Below are positions 7,530 through 15,810 of a DNA stretch of 37,360 nt, in pieces. Source of the stretch: Nitrospira lenta (GTDB taxonomy: Bacteria; Nitrospirota; Nitrospiria; Nitrospirales; Nitrospiraceae). Numbering within the stretch: position 1 is the stretch's first letter; each line of letters opens with the position of its first letter. A model generated the notes under the pieces. The model was not told the DNA's origin and made no database searches. It was given only the letters and a program-made list of their open reading frames with translations. Made by a program: the position numbers and the translations under genes. The stretch is from NCBI GenBank assembly GCA_945906715.1, contig CAMDRK010000002.1:1-37360 (forward strand), written 5' to 3'.

Positions 7530-7694
7530 CTTTGACCTCCTTCAGCCGCGCCTCAGCGATCTCACGCTCGCGAAGAGGCGTCTTGTCAGACTTCTTGATA
7601 AAGCTATGCAGCATGACGATTCGCTTGGCGACCAGAGTACAGAAAAATACGCGGGCGAGTTGGATCTTAACTATTCAAAACGTAACTCCTCCAT
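7516..7694 (-). pseudogene. RelE/HigB-like toxin gene, frameshifted and lacking its 5' part
   Basis: Read on the minus strand, one frame gives KIQLARVFFCTLVAKRIVML, then HSFIKKSDKTPLREREIAEA and a short tail, ending at TGA (7516-7518). This is the C-terminal half of phage-derived Gp49/HigB toxins (RVFF..., FIKK..KTP). Just upstream another frame reads MEELRFE before a stop, matching the E-LRF strand of the family. A one-base change at about 7667-7672 therefore breaks the gene. The N-terminal part is missing: upstream lies a fragment of the thioredoxin-like gene instead. Toxin and antitoxin frames overlap by about 14 nt, as in intact pairs. Confidence 0.7.
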
Positions 7695-7713
7695 GACTCG
7701 GCACAAAACACGT

Positions 7714-7779
7714 TTACGAAAGAAGCGAAAGCAGCCGGCCTCAAGTCAATTCCGGCACCGGCATTGACGCATTGAAGCG
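7714..7779 (+). pseudogene. Fragment of a thioredoxin-like gene (internally deleted copy)
   Basis: AAAGAAGCGAAAGCAGCCGG at about 7720 matches AAAGAAGCCGAAGCAGCCGG in the gene at 6904-7140. The similarity continues (TCAAGTC..TCCGGC), then jumps over about 40 bases to GGCATTGACGCA.TGAAG, the last codons of that gene. So this is a divergent 3' copy with an internal deletion and no start. It joins the broken toxin on its left and a REP-like hairpin on its right. Confidence 0.65.
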
Positions 7780-7786
7780 GAGAAGC

Positions 7787-7826
7787 AGCGGGACAGGCAC
7801 CGCCGCAGACGGCGGAGCCAGTCCCC
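7787..7826. repeat. REP-like palindrome, copy 1
   Basis: GCGGGACAGGCACCGCCG, then a short loop, then CGGCGGAGCCAGTCCC form a stem in which GGGAC pairs with GTCCC and CCGCCG with CGGCGG. A near-identical copy lies at 12571-12610. The form is like REP sequences mobilised by TnpA-REP (RAYT) transposases, but no such transposase is in the window. Confidence 0.75.
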
Positions 7827-7890
7827 CCTGCCCTGTGAAGCATCCTTCGTTTGCAGATTCGAACGTTTTACGTTTCACAAACGAATGCGG

Positions 7891-9234
7891 CTAACAATTC
7901 ATCTTTACCGTTGGCCTCGTGTCCTTTCCTGCTCCGATGGTCACCTCAATCCGAGCAACCCCCTTCACATTCGCGCACAGATCTCCCAGCCCGGGGGTGA
8001 CTAATCGGAACGGACCGCCTTTCGCATCAGGCAAGGCCGCTCCATCGAGTTCATAGACAAGTACCCCGTGCTCTCTCGCCTGTTGGAGCGTGAGGCAGAC
8101 TGAATATTTTCCGTCTGCCGAATGCACAGTCACATGATCCGCGCCGATCGCCAGCGCTGGAATATCGAGCAGGCCCTTCACGCGAATCCCTTTCCCCATC
8201 ATGCCTGGCATCACCGTCGAAATATCTAGCTGATGCTCTGCCGGCAAGGATGCGATCGCGGCACGGTCGAGCGAGACAGGTTGAACTACCGCCCCGTCGA
8301 TCCGCACGATACCGGGACCGGTTCGATCCCGCTCGGTAATCGTCTTGATCACTGCCGTCAGCATGTCGTTCAGCGGGGTCGGAATACCGAATTCACGCCC
8401 GAGCTTCGCGACGTACCCATTCAGAAAGTCGATCTCGGTCGGACGACCGGCCTTCCAATCGTCATACATCGAGGTATGGATATCCCGAATTTCTTGTGTC
8501 CAACGAACCACCTTCTCTGCCATGTCATCTGCTAACGGCACCTTCACGGTAGCTGCCACCGCCACGACTTCACCCACAATCTGATGAATCACCCCCAGCA
8601 TCTCGGGATGATCGAGCGCCTTGGCCACTTTGTCGTCGATCATCACGGTCAAGGGATTGAAGACGCAATTCCAACACATCTTCTCCCACTTGCTGCGCCG
8701 GATATCGTCGGTCAACTGGCAAGGAATCCCTGCCTGCTTGAACAGATCCGCGATGGCCAGCAAACGAGCGCTCTGATGCCCCATCAGCTCCCCGATCGCC
8801 ACAGCCCCCTTCTTATAATGGTCGATGACGCCGGGCGCAGCGATCTTGGTATAGATATAGGCGATACCACCAACGACACAATCCCGTTGAACGCGCGCCA
8901 GGATACGGTCTTCTGTATCGACCCCATTTTGCAGGGTCAAGATGACTGTCTTATCGGTCAGGACCGGCTCGATTTGGGTCAGCACCTCATCCAGATCGTA
9001 GGCTTTGACAGAAAGGACGATCAGGTCAGGCTTCGCGAGATCTCGCGGATCGGAAGCGGCTGGTGGATGCACGGTGAAGGAACCATTGGCGCTGCGGATC
9101 GTGAGGCCATTCTGCTTCACAGCTGCGAGCGTCTTGGGCCGCAGCAGGAACGACACAGAGAGATTCGCTTTCGCGAAATGCGCGCCGAAGAACCCACCGA
9201 CTGATCCAGCCCCCACCATGAGAATCTGTTTCAT
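7891..9234 (-). CDS. Ketopantoate reductase-like protein fused to a sulfite-oxidase-fold domain
   Basis: The protein has 447 residues against about 300 for PanE/ApbA. Residues 1-305 form a full ketopantoate reductase: the NADP-binding GAGSVGG (9-15), LSVKAYD (74-80), NGVD (103-106), Lys182 in SKWEKMCWNCVFNPLT, and the substrate-side GRPTEIDFLNGY. This enzyme type reduces 2-dehydropantoate to pantoate for coenzyme A. Residues 306-447 are an added domain (VRIDGAVVQPVSL, DHVTVHSADGKYSVCLTL, VLVYELDG, PFRLVTP) resembling the molybdopterin-oxidoreductase (sulfite oxidase) fold. I see no conserved Mo-ligand Cys in the expected place, so it may bind something else or only mediate contacts. A related 2-hydroxyacid dehydrogenase role is possible. 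Confidence 0.82.
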   Translation of the reverse strand: MKQILMVGAGSVGGFFGAHFAKANLSVSFLLRPKTLAAVKQNGLTIRSANGSFTVHPPAASDPRDLAKPDLIVLSVKAYDLDEVLTQIEPVLTDKTVILTLQNGVDTEDRILARVQRDCVVGGIAYIYTKIAAPGVIDHYKKGAVAIGELMGHQSARLLAIADLFKQAGIPCQLTDDIRRSKWEKMCWNCVFNPLTVMIDDKVAKALDHPEMLGVIHQIVGEVVAVAATVKVPLADDMAEKVVRWTQEIRDIHTSMYDDWKAGRPTEIDFLNGYVAKLGREFGIPTPLNDMLTAVIKTITERDRTGPGIVRIDGAVVQPVSLDRAAIASLPAEHQLDISTVMPGMMGKGIRVKGLLDIPALAIGADHVTVHSADGKYSVCLTLQQAREHGVLVYELDGAALPDAKGGPFRLVTPGLGDLCANVKGVARIEVTIGAGKDTRPTVKMNC

Positions 9235-9254
9235 TTTGTCCCTCGCGTAACTAT

Positions 9255-9462
9255 TCAGGTGTTCAGGCTGAAGGCTGAAGGTTTAAAGTATTCTCGCAAA
9301 GCACGAATGCGGGGGTAGCAGGATACAGGGATAGTCGGGGTAGGCCCTTGCCCCTCTACCCCGGTGCCCTTACCCCTTTATCCCTTCAAGTAGAGGTGAA
9401 TCCTGGTTGTGCAAGAAGCCCAACCCCTAAAAGCCTTCAGCCTATCTACCTGAATAGGCACC
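9255..9462. repeat. 7-nt-unit hairpin repeat, family D, copy D1 (composite)
   Basis: The left arm (TCAGGCTGAAGGCTGAAGG, about 9263-9281) pairs with CCTTCAGCC...CTACCTGAA at about 9430-9455. Between the arms is a second nested hairpin, GGGATAG..GGGGTAGGCCCTT against GCCCCTCTACCCC...TTATCCC (about 9329-9387). Much of the 388-nt gap between the PanE-like gene and the sirtuin gene consists of this and D2; I see no gene in it. Confidence 0.75.
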
Positions 9463-9537
9463 TCCACACAAGAATATCGGAGGCGAACTATACCACGCAG
9501 CTTCGTCGACTCAAAATACGGTACAATTCGCGCAACA

Positions 9538-9618
9538 ATCAGGTAGATATGCTGAAGGTATTCAGGCTGAAGTGCTCAGAACTCCGACCTTCGGCCTTCA
9601 GCCTATCCACCTGAGTAA
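9538..9618. repeat. 7-nt-unit hairpin repeat, family D, copy D2
   Basis: ATCAGGTAGATATGCTGAAGG and TTCAGGCTGAAG pair with CTTCGGCCTTCAGCC and CTATCCACCTGAGT, with the centre near 9580. The right arm ends 5 nt before the chosen sirtuin start codon. Confidence 0.75.
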
Positions 9619-9622
9619 CCCC

Positions 9623-10351
9623 ATGACCACCGACGATCAGATCCACCTCGCCCGCACACACCTGGCATCCGCTCGGCATGTGACCGTCCTCACAGGAGCC
9701 GGCATTTCAGCCGATAGCGGCGTGCCGACCTTTCGTGGGACAGACGGCTTGTGGCGCACCTTTCGCGCGGAGGATCTCGCGACACCCGAAGCCTTCGAGC
9801 GCGACCCCCGATTAGTCTGGGAATGGTACAACTGGCGGCGTGAATTGATTGCCACGAAACAGCCGAATCCTGCCCACATCGCCCTTGTAGAACTTGAACG
9901 TCGCAGGCCCGATACATTCTGGCTGATTACTCAAAACGTAGATGGCTTGCATCGAACTGCCGGCTCGCAACGGCTCTCCGAAATTCATGGCAACATCTGG
10001 AAGGTTCGTTGTACCGGCTGTGGCATCATCTCGGAGAACCGGGAAGTCCCTCTTCCCATCCTGCCGACATGCCGGCTGTGCCAAGCCCTGCTCCGGCCTC
10101 ATATCGTCTGGTTTGGGGAATCGCTCTTGGGAGAAGACCTGCGCCGCTGCGATCAGGCTCTACGAAACTGCGACCTCCTCCTGGTGATCGGCACTTCGGG
10201 AATCGTCTACCCAGCAGCGGGATTTGCGTCGGTCGCGAAGGAGGTCGGTGCGCTGGTCATCGAGATCAATCTCGATAGCACCCCGCAGTCGGACCTGGTT
10301 GACCTCTCACTGCAGGGCCGCGCGAAAGATCTGGTTCCGCTACTTCTTTAA
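9623..10351 (+). CDS. cobB: NAD-dependent protein deacylase (sirtuin, CobB-like)
   Basis: From ATG 9623 the protein has 242 residues, the normal size for a class III bacterial sirtuin. It shows GAGISADSGVPTFRG (25-39) for NAD, QNVDGLH (104-110), the catalytic His122 in EIHGN, and two zinc Cys pairs (130/133 and 150/153). Tyr69 and Arg72 in WYNWR are the pair that in SIRT5/CobB types favours succinyl and other acidic acyl groups, so it may remove succinyl as well as acetyl from lysines. An upstream in-frame ATG at 9572 lies inside repeat D2 and adds 17 residues unlike the family, so I reject it. Confidence 0.92.
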   Translation: MTTDDQIHLARTHLASARHVTVLTGAGISADSGVPTFRGTDGLWRTFRAEDLATPEAFERDPRLVWEWYNWRRELIATKQPNPAHIALVELERRRPDTFWLITQNVDGLHRTAGSQRLSEIHGNIWKVRCTGCGIISENREVPLPILPTCRLCQALLRPHIVWFGESLLGEDLRRCDQALRNCDLLLVIGTSGIVYPAAGFASVAKEVGALVIEINLDSTPQSDLVDLSLQGRAKDLVPLLL

Positions 10352-10353
10352 CC

Positions 10354-10480
10354 CGGTCTGTCTGGTCTATCTGGTCTATTCGGTCTGTTCGGTCGGTCTA
10401 GTGTGATCGGTTGAACGAAACTAACCAGATGAACCAGAGAGACCAGACAGACCAGATAGACCAAATGAACAAGACCGGTT
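10354..10480. repeat. 9-nt-unit hairpin repeat, copy A4
   Basis: It lies between the convergent sirtuin and HAD genes. The left arm has GGTCTGTCT, GGTCTATCT, GGTCTATTC, GGTCTGTTC, GGTCGGTCT; the right arm has AACCAGATG, AACCAGAGA, GACCAGACA, GACCAGATA, GACCAAATG. The centre contains GGTTGAAC. The strict 9-base spacing is clearest in this copy. Confidence 0.92.
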
Positions 10481-10491
10481 GGCGGACTGTT

Positions 10492-11208
10492 TTAGCATCC
10501 TACCAGTGGAAACAGTTCCTCCAACGTCCGAATCACATGCCCGCCCGACACCTGATGGCGCCCAGTTCGATCCAGCAACACGCCGGTCAGTCCCGCCTTC
10601 GTCGCGCCCTCCAGATCATCCCGGACGCTATCACCCACATGCATCGCTTCATCTGGATCGATCGCGTGCTTTTCAAGGGCGATCTCGAAAATCTTCGATG
10701 CAGGCTTAGCGGCCCTGGCAAGGCTTGCGATCGTCACAGTATCGAAGAGCCGGTCGATGCCGAGCCCCCGCATCACAGGAAAGAGCCGGGAATCGAAGTT
10801 GGACACGATCCCAAGCTCAAACCCCTCCGCACGAAGCCTGGTCAACACGGAATGGGTCTCAGGAAATAATACCCAGGACCGAGGATCTTCAAACACCTGA
10901 AAGACCTGCTCGAAGAATTCATCGAACCGTTCGAACATCCCGACGCGATAAAACACGTTGTGCACGATGTCGAACCACCAAAGCCGTTCACATTGCTTTA
11001 ATTTAACAGGATCTGTTTCGGCAAAAACCGGCGGAGATGAGTCGTGAAAGGCCCGCTGAAAGGCTTGCGCAATCGAGACCTGTGAGCCAGGAGTCTGCCG
11101 AAACCCGTGCTGAACCGCATGCGCGAGGTAGATGTCCGCCACCGAACCGTTGATTTGAAACAACGTCTCGGCTGCATCGAAAAAGATGACATGAATTTTG
11201 GTCTTCAT
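10492..11208 (-). CDS. HAD-superfamily hydrolase (subfamily IA)
   Basis: The protein has 238 residues with the four HAD motifs: nucleophile Asp11 in FFDAAETLF, SNFD as motif II, Lys of AAKPASKIF as motif III, and HVGDSVRDD as motif IV. A helical cap lies between motifs I and II. Position 13, where most HAD phosphatases have a second Asp acting as acid/base (DxDxT), is Ala; this occurs in the HDHD3-like branch and could alter or weaken phosphatase activity. The substrate is unknown. The gene converges with the sirtuin gene across repeat A4. No close upstream gene shares its strand. Confidence 0.85.
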   Translation of the reverse strand: MKTKIHVIFFDAAETLFQINGSVADIYLAHAVQHGFRQTPGSQVSIAQAFQRAFHDSSPPVFAETDPVKLKQCERLWWFDIVHNVFYRVGMFERFDEFFEQVFQVFEDPRSWVLFPETHSVLTRLRAEGFELGIVSNFDSRLFPVMRGLGIDRLFDTVTIASLARAAKPASKIFEIALEKHAIDPDEAMHVGDSVRDDLEGATKAGLTGVLLDRTGRHQVSGGHVIRTLEELFPLVGC

Positions 11209-11230
11209 TGGTCGTATAAATCCTATGTTC

Positions 11231-11347
11231 CGGCGAGAGGCACGGGACTAGAGGCTAGGGGTTATATCGTGAGGCGTGAAACGTGAGGCGTTAGGCGAAT
11301 CCCGCTCGACCCCTTTATGCCTTACGTCCCCATTGCCCCTCGCCTGG
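11231..11347. repeat. 7-nt-unit hairpin element, family E, copy E1
   Basis: Outer arms GGCGAGAGGC...GGGG and CCCCATTGCCCCTCGCC surround an inner array of GTGAGGC/GTGAAAC units (TCGTGAGGCGTGAAACGTGAGG) and the complementary ATGCCTTACG strand. The whole element is shared with 18741-18893, including CGAATCCCGCTCGACCCC, so it has spread as a unit. Confidence 0.85.
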
Positions 11348-11471
11348 TTTCCAATCAATTGTATGCAGTTCAAAAATCCGGAGTCAAAGTCTGCGCCCAA
11401 TCATGCGATTTCTTGACAAAGAAATACCTCACTGTTAGCTTCGACATAGTTCAATAACATTGGAGGGTTAG

Positions 11472-12563
11472 GTGGCTTCAAGCATCTTTGTCATCGACAG
11501 TAGTCCCGCCGTCCGCCGGTTGGTCGAGCAGATTTCAAAGTCGCACGGGTGCGAGGTCACGGGATTCCAGGATGGCCCCGCAGCCTTGGAAGCGGCACGC
11601 CAGACAAACCCAAACTTCATCATTGCAGACTATCATTTGGAGAACATGACCTTCTCGGGATTCTGCAAAGCAGTCTACAAGCTGGATAACTTGGCAGAGA
11701 CCTACATTATCTCCCTGATCAGCTCTTCGGATCGCGTGGATGAAACCCACTTGCGTTCGCTGGGGGTCAAGGCCTTTCTCAACAAACCTTTTCAGCCAGA
11801 ACACCTCATCGATCTCATCTCGGATCTTGAAACACAGCAGGCATCCAAGACAAATGGAGTAAAGAAGAAGTCTCGCTCCTGGCCCCCGGTCTCAATCGGT
11901 ATGGACTCCGATGATGATGACAGCCTGACTGAGGAAACAGAGGAACAGGCGATCGCACCCCACCCTCAACCGAAAGCCCCCTCCATGATTACCACCGCGC
12001 AGGCGCCGACAGCCGAACCGGAAGAAGCGATGAAGGGCCTCTTCGGTCAACTTCTTAACTCTATGTCGGAACGAACGGAAAAAAAGATTGCCGACATGCT
12101 CCCCCAGATGGTGGGGAAAGAGCTGGCAACCCTCGTGACCAAAAGCGTAGGGGCATCCCTCTCGGAAGAACACCTGACTCGAGCGCTTGAACCGGTGCTC
12201 GCGACGGCACTCCCGAAGTTTCTCTCACAGAAAATGTCTCTCTTCGAACCCCTCATTCGGCAGAGCGTGTCTGAAATCGCGAGCCCCCTGATCAAGGAGC
12301 GTATCGATCAATTCGTCCGCGAAGAACTCAATGCCGTTGGCACCGCGCTGTCTGACATGGTTCGGGAACAACTCGATTCGCTTGAAGGACTCATCAAGGA
12401 AGAAATCCAACAGGCAGCCGCCAAACAAGCTGCGGAAATGACTGAAGCGCTCGTTCAGGCGACGGCCCGAGAAGAGGTCAAACAGGCTGTTTTGCGCCTC
12501 GTCCCGAATCTGGCCGAAGAGCAGATCAAAGCAGAGATCACGCGCCTCACGAAAGCCGCGTAG
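11472..12563 (+). CDS. Receiver-domain protein with long helical C-terminal region
   Basis: The protein has 363 residues. Residues 4-122 are a receiver domain with Asp53 in IIADYHLEN as phospho-acceptor and Lys105 in LNKPFQ. A charged linker with acidic and Pro/Gln-rich parts follows (about 125-190). Residues 190-363 are an almost wholly helical, coiled-coil-like region containing two short repeats of the form L..LV....A.L.EE.L..AL.P and rich in E/K/A. It has no DNA-binding or enzymatic output domain, so phosphorylation probably changes protein-protein contacts, as in FrzS-like or polarity regulators; that is inference. The start is GTG 11472 after GGAGGG. Confidence 0.78.
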   Translation: MASSIFVIDSSPAVRRLVEQISKSHGCEVTGFQDGPAALEAARQTNPNFIIADYHLENMTFSGFCKAVYKLDNLAETYIISLISSSDRVDETHLRSLGVKAFLNKPFQPEHLIDLISDLETQQASKTNGVKKKSRSWPPVSIGMDSDDDDSLTEETEEQAIAPHPQPKAPSMITTAQAPTAEPEEAMKGLFGQLLNSMSERTEKKIADMLPQMVGKELATLVTKSVGASLSEEHLTRALEPVLATALPKFLSQKMSLFEPLIRQSVSEIASPLIKERIDQFVREELNAVGTALSDMVREQLDSLEGLIKEEIQQAAAKQAAEMTEALVQATAREEVKQAVLRLVPNLAEEQIKAEITRLTKAA

Positions 12564-12570
12564 ACCGAGG

Positions 12571-12610
12571 CACAGCGGGACAGGCACTGCCGCAGACGGC
12601 GGAGCCAGTC
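12571..12610. repeat. REP-like palindrome, copy 2
   Basis: GCGGGACAGGCACTGCCG and CGGCGGAGCCAGTCCC form the same stem as the copy at 7787-7826, with one C-to-T change. It starts 8 nt after the stop codon of the receiver/helical gene, between two convergent genes. Confidence 0.75.
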
Positions 12611-12623
12611 CCTGCGCTCCGGC

Positions 12624-12743
12624 TTACCCCTTCTTGCTCTTCTTACTCTTGCTCCGTCTGGCTGTTACCAGCGCCTTCACCCGTGCGACATTCTTCCGAT
12701 GCTTCTTTTTCGTCTTGCGATCTTTTTCACGGCCTGTGGCCAT
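12624..12743 (-). CDS. Small lysine/arginine-rich protein, 39 residues
   Basis: From ATG 12743 the product is 39 residues: MATGREKDRKTKKKHRKNVA, then RVKALVTARR and a Lys/Ser tail ending KKSKKG. About half of the residues are Lys or Arg. GGGAGAG lies directly upstream, which decides the start over the ATG at 12818, whose extra 25 residues have no such site. A function such as RNA, ribosome or nucleoid binding is suggested only by charge. I do not recognise a named family. Confidence 0.6.
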   Translation of the reverse strand: MATGREKDRKTKKKHRKNVARVKALVTARRSKSKKSKKG

Positions 12744-12904
12744 AGTCTCTCCCAATTGTAAAAAGTGGAAGCGGAACGAACCCTTCGCCCTCGCCTTGTG
12801 TGAGTCTGTATAGCACAAGGCTCTACACCCCTCAAGCTATCTATGTATCCACGCCGCCTTGAGAGGCCGGCACCCGCATGCTAAGATGCCCCGCTCTTGT
12901 TCCT

Positions 12905-13030
12905 TTGGTCTATCCGGTCTATCTCGTCTATCTGGTCTGTCTCGTCCGGGAGCGCCAGATAGACATGATAGACCTGACAGACCAGACAGACCCACTAGAT
13001 CAGACAGACCAGATAGACCAGACAGACCAG
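12905..13030. repeat. 9-nt-unit hairpin repeat, copy A5, abutting valS
   Basis: Left arm GGTCTATCC, GGTCTATCT, CGTCTATCT, GGTCTGTCT; right arm several GACCAGACA and GACCAGATA units that run straight into ATG 13031. It takes the place of the ribosome-binding site region of valS. The strand coding for the right arm is open in the valS frame. Confidence 0.92.
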
Positions 13031-15808
13031 ATGAGCACCCCCCAACTCGATAAAACCTACGATCCCAAAGCGGTTGAAGCACGATGGTATGACGTCTGGA
13101 TCCGGCAAGGCTATTTCCGCGCCTCGCCGGCCCATCCAGGGCAACCATACTCCATCGTCATTCCCCCACCCAATGTCACCGGCTCACTCCATGTCGGCCA
13201 CGCGCTGAATCATTCGCTCCAAGACATTCTCATACGCTGGCGGCGCATGCAGGGCCGCAATGTGCTCTGGTTGCCCGGCACCGATCACGCCGGGATTGCC
13301 ACGCAAAACGTCGTGGAAAAGCAGCTCATGGCCGAAGGCGCCTCCCGGGAATCTCTGGGACGCGATGGCTTCATTAAGCGCGTCTGGGAATGGAAGGCCA
13401 CCTCCGGGAATACGATCATCAGTCAACAGAAGCAACTGGGAGAATCCTGCGACTGGGATCGCCTGCGATTTACAATGGATGAGGGACTATCGAAAGCTGT
13501 CCTGGAAGTCTTCGTGCGTCTCTATGAAGACGGGCTGATTTACCGAGGGGAGCGGCTGATCAACTGGTGCCCACGCTGCCTGACGGCTCTCTCGGATATC
13601 GAAGTCGAACATGAAGACATGAAAGGGAAGCTCTACCATATTCGCTACCCGCTTGCGGACGATCCCCTCACAACACTTACCGTGGCGACAACCAGACCGG
13701 AAACGATGCTGGGCGATACGGCAGTGGCAGTCCACCCCGACGACCCGCGTTATCGCCATCTCATCGGAAAAAACGTTCGCTTGCCGCTGACCACTCGAGA
13801 GATACCGATCGTGGGCGATTCAATTTTGGTGGACCTCACGTTCGGCACCGGCGCCGTAAAGATTACCCCCGCGCACGACTTCAACGACTTTGAGGCCGGC
13901 GAGCGGCACAAGCTTTCCAGGATCTCTCTATTTGACCAGGAAGCAAAGATGGATCCTGCAGGTCTGCATGAAGCGAAGGTAGAAGATTCCGTGCTCCAGA
14001 GCCTCACCATGAAGCCTGTTCAAAAGGCACGCTCGATTGTGGTAGAGGCGCTGACAGAGCGCGGTGCGCTTGAGAAAGTCGAAGACCACAAGATGGCGCT
14101 CGGAAAATGTTACCGTTGCAAGACCGTCGTCGAGCCGTATTTGTCGCCACAGTGGTTCGTGAAGATTAAGCCGTTGGCGGAGCCTGCGATCAAGGCGGTG
14201 GAAGACGGACGCATTCGCATCATCCCGGAAGGCTGGACCAACAATTATCTCGGCTGGATGAGGGACATCAAAGACTGGTGTATCTCACGACAAATTTGGT
14301 GGGGACACCAAATTCCAGCGTGGTACTGTAGAAAATGCAACGCCAACTGTATTTTCGAGCCCAACTCCACAGAGGTCCAAGGCGATACGTTAACGGGAAA
14401 ACGCACCCTAGTCATCACGAAGAATGCCCAGCCCATCATCGCCAGATATGCCCCTACGAAATGCTCTACCTGTGGGGAAGGAAATTTTCTTCGCGATCCC
14501 GACGTCCTTGACACTTGGTTCTCTTCCGCCCTCTGGCCCTTCTCCACGCTGGGATGGCCTGAACAAACACCTGAGTTGAAGGCCTACTACCCGACCTCGA
14601 CGCTCGTCACCGGACTCGACATTCTGTTCTTCTGGGTCGCTCGCATGATCATGCTGGGCCTGAAATTCATGGGCGATGTCCCCTTCCGCGACGTCTACAT
14701 CCATGCCTTGGTACGCGATGCCGAAGGACAGAAAATGAGCAAGTCGAAAGGCAACGTCATCGATCCCCTGCATGTCATGGAGCAGTTCGGCACCGATGCG
14801 CTCCGCTTCACGCTCGCCTCGATGGCCTCACCGGGACGCGATATCAAACTCGCGGAGGAACGGATCGAGGGCTATAGAAACTTTGCGAACAAGATCTGGA
14901 ATGCCGCCCGTTTCGCCCACATGCACCTTACCGGCACAAAGGAATCACAGCCTCTGGACGATCGGTCCTTTCCTGGCCTATGGATACGAAGCCGGCTGAA
15001 CAACACCATCCGGATTGTGACGATGGAGCTGGAAGCCTATCGGTTTGATCGAGCGACCAATGCCCTCTACCAATTTTTTTGGCACGAGTACTGCGATTGG
15101 TACCTGGAATTAATCAAACCTATCCTCCAGGATCCTTTACATCCTGAAGGTGCTGCAACCAGACAAACGCTTCAGGATACGCTCGAAGTATTCTTGCGGC
15201 TCCTTCATCCTTTTATGCCCTTTATTTCCGAAGAAATCTGGCAGACCTTACCCCACGAGGGCGAGACCATTGTCACCCAATCCTATCCAGTCCCTCAAAC
15301 ACACTGGCACGACCCATCGGCAGAGGAAACCTTTCGTCTGTTTGAACAGAGCATCGGTCTGATCCGAACCGCACGCGTACTCCTCAACTATCCACCGGGA
15401 CAGGAAGTACGTGTCTTTGTAACCCACGAGGAGCCGGCAACAAGCGCGACACTCGTTACACTTAAACAGAACCTCGCCCATCTCGGGCGAGGACAGATTT
15501 CACCCGTTCCTCTCTCCCAATGGCCGACATCGAATGTACTCCGCCTCATCACAGACGGCATCACGATGGGCGTATCCGTCGAGGGAGACGTGGATCTCAA
15601 GAAAGCGCTTGACCGCCTCGAAAAACAGATTGCAGAAACCGACAAGGAATCCCAGCGGCTCGACGGCAAACTGAACAGTGCGGACTTTGTTTCAAAAGCT
15701 CCGCCGGAAGTGATCACCGACCATCGGGACCGCTTACGCGCACTCTCTCGTGACCGCGCCATGTTGACCAGCAGCGAACAGCAACTGCGCGCGATGCTGG
15801 GGATCTAA
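13031..15808 (+). CDS. valS: Valine--tRNA ligase
   Basis: From ATG 13031 the protein has 925 residues, normal for ValRS. It shows PPPNVTGSLHVGHALN (46-60) with the class I HIGH motif as HVGH, the editing domain with TTRPETMLGDTAVAVHP, zinc-like Cys pairs (CYRCK, CRKC, CSTC), KMSKS at 568-572, the anticodon-binding domain with WHEYCDWYLE, and the C-terminal coiled coil. It charges tRNA-Val. The frame is open upstream to 12878, but that part is the repeat (translated as DQTDQIDQTDQ), so I start at MSTPQLDKTYD. No Shine-Dalgarno sequence is visible, because repeat A5 occupies its place. nadC follows after 2 nt. Confidence 0.96.
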   Translation: MSTPQLDKTYDPKAVEARWYDVWIRQGYFRASPAHPGQPYSIVIPPPNVTGSLHVGHALNHSLQDILIRWRRMQGRNVLWLPGTDHAGIATQNVVEKQLMAEGASRESLGRDGFIKRVWEWKATSGNTIISQQKQLGESCDWDRLRFTMDEGLSKAVLEVFVRLYEDGLIYRGERLINWCPRCLTALSDIEVEHEDMKGKLYHIRYPLADDPLTTLTVATTRPETMLGDTAVAVHPDDPRYRHLIGKNVRLPLTTREIPIVGDSILVDLTFGTGAVKITPAHDFNDFEAGERHKLSRISLFDQEAKMDPAGLHEAKVEDSVLQSLTMKPVQKARSIVVEALTERGALEKVEDHKMALGKCYRCKTVVEPYLSPQWFVKIKPLAEPAIKAVEDGRIRIIPEGWTNNYLGWMRDIKDWCISRQIWWGHQIPAWYCRKCNANCIFEPNSTEVQGDTLTGKRTLVITKNAQPIIARYAPTKCSTCGEGNFLRDPDVLDTWFSSALWPFSTLGWPEQTPELKAYYPTSTLVTGLDILFFWVARMIMLGLKFMGDVPFRDVYIHALVRDAEGQKMSKSKGNVIDPLHVMEQFGTDALRFTLASMASPGRDIKLAEERIEGYRNFANKIWNAARFAHMHLTGTKESQPLDDRSFPGLWIRSRLNNTIRIVTMELEAYRFDRATNALYQFFWHEYCDWYLELIKPILQDPLHPEGAATRQTLQDTLEVFLRLLHPFMPFISEEIWQTLPHEGETIVTQSYPVPQTHWHDPSAEETFRLFEQSIGLIRTARVLLNYPPGQEVRVFVTHEEPATSATLVTLKQNLAHLGRGQISPVPLSQWPTSNVLRLITDGITMGVSVEGDVDLKKALDRLEKQIAETDKESQRLDGKLNSADFVSKAPPEVITDHRDRLRALSRDRAMLTSSEQQLRAMLGI

Positions 15809-15810
15809 AG

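Noticed and set aside
12878..13030. N-terminal extension of valS (residues such as DQTDQIDQTDQ)
   Set aside because: The extension is translated repeat A5 and has no likeness to ValRS; the conserved protein starts at MSTPQLDKTYD.
12837..13148. Minus-strand frame with GLSGLSGLSDL-type repeats
   Set aside because: It is the 9-nt repeat read as three-residue units across the start of valS; there is no start signal or family similarity.
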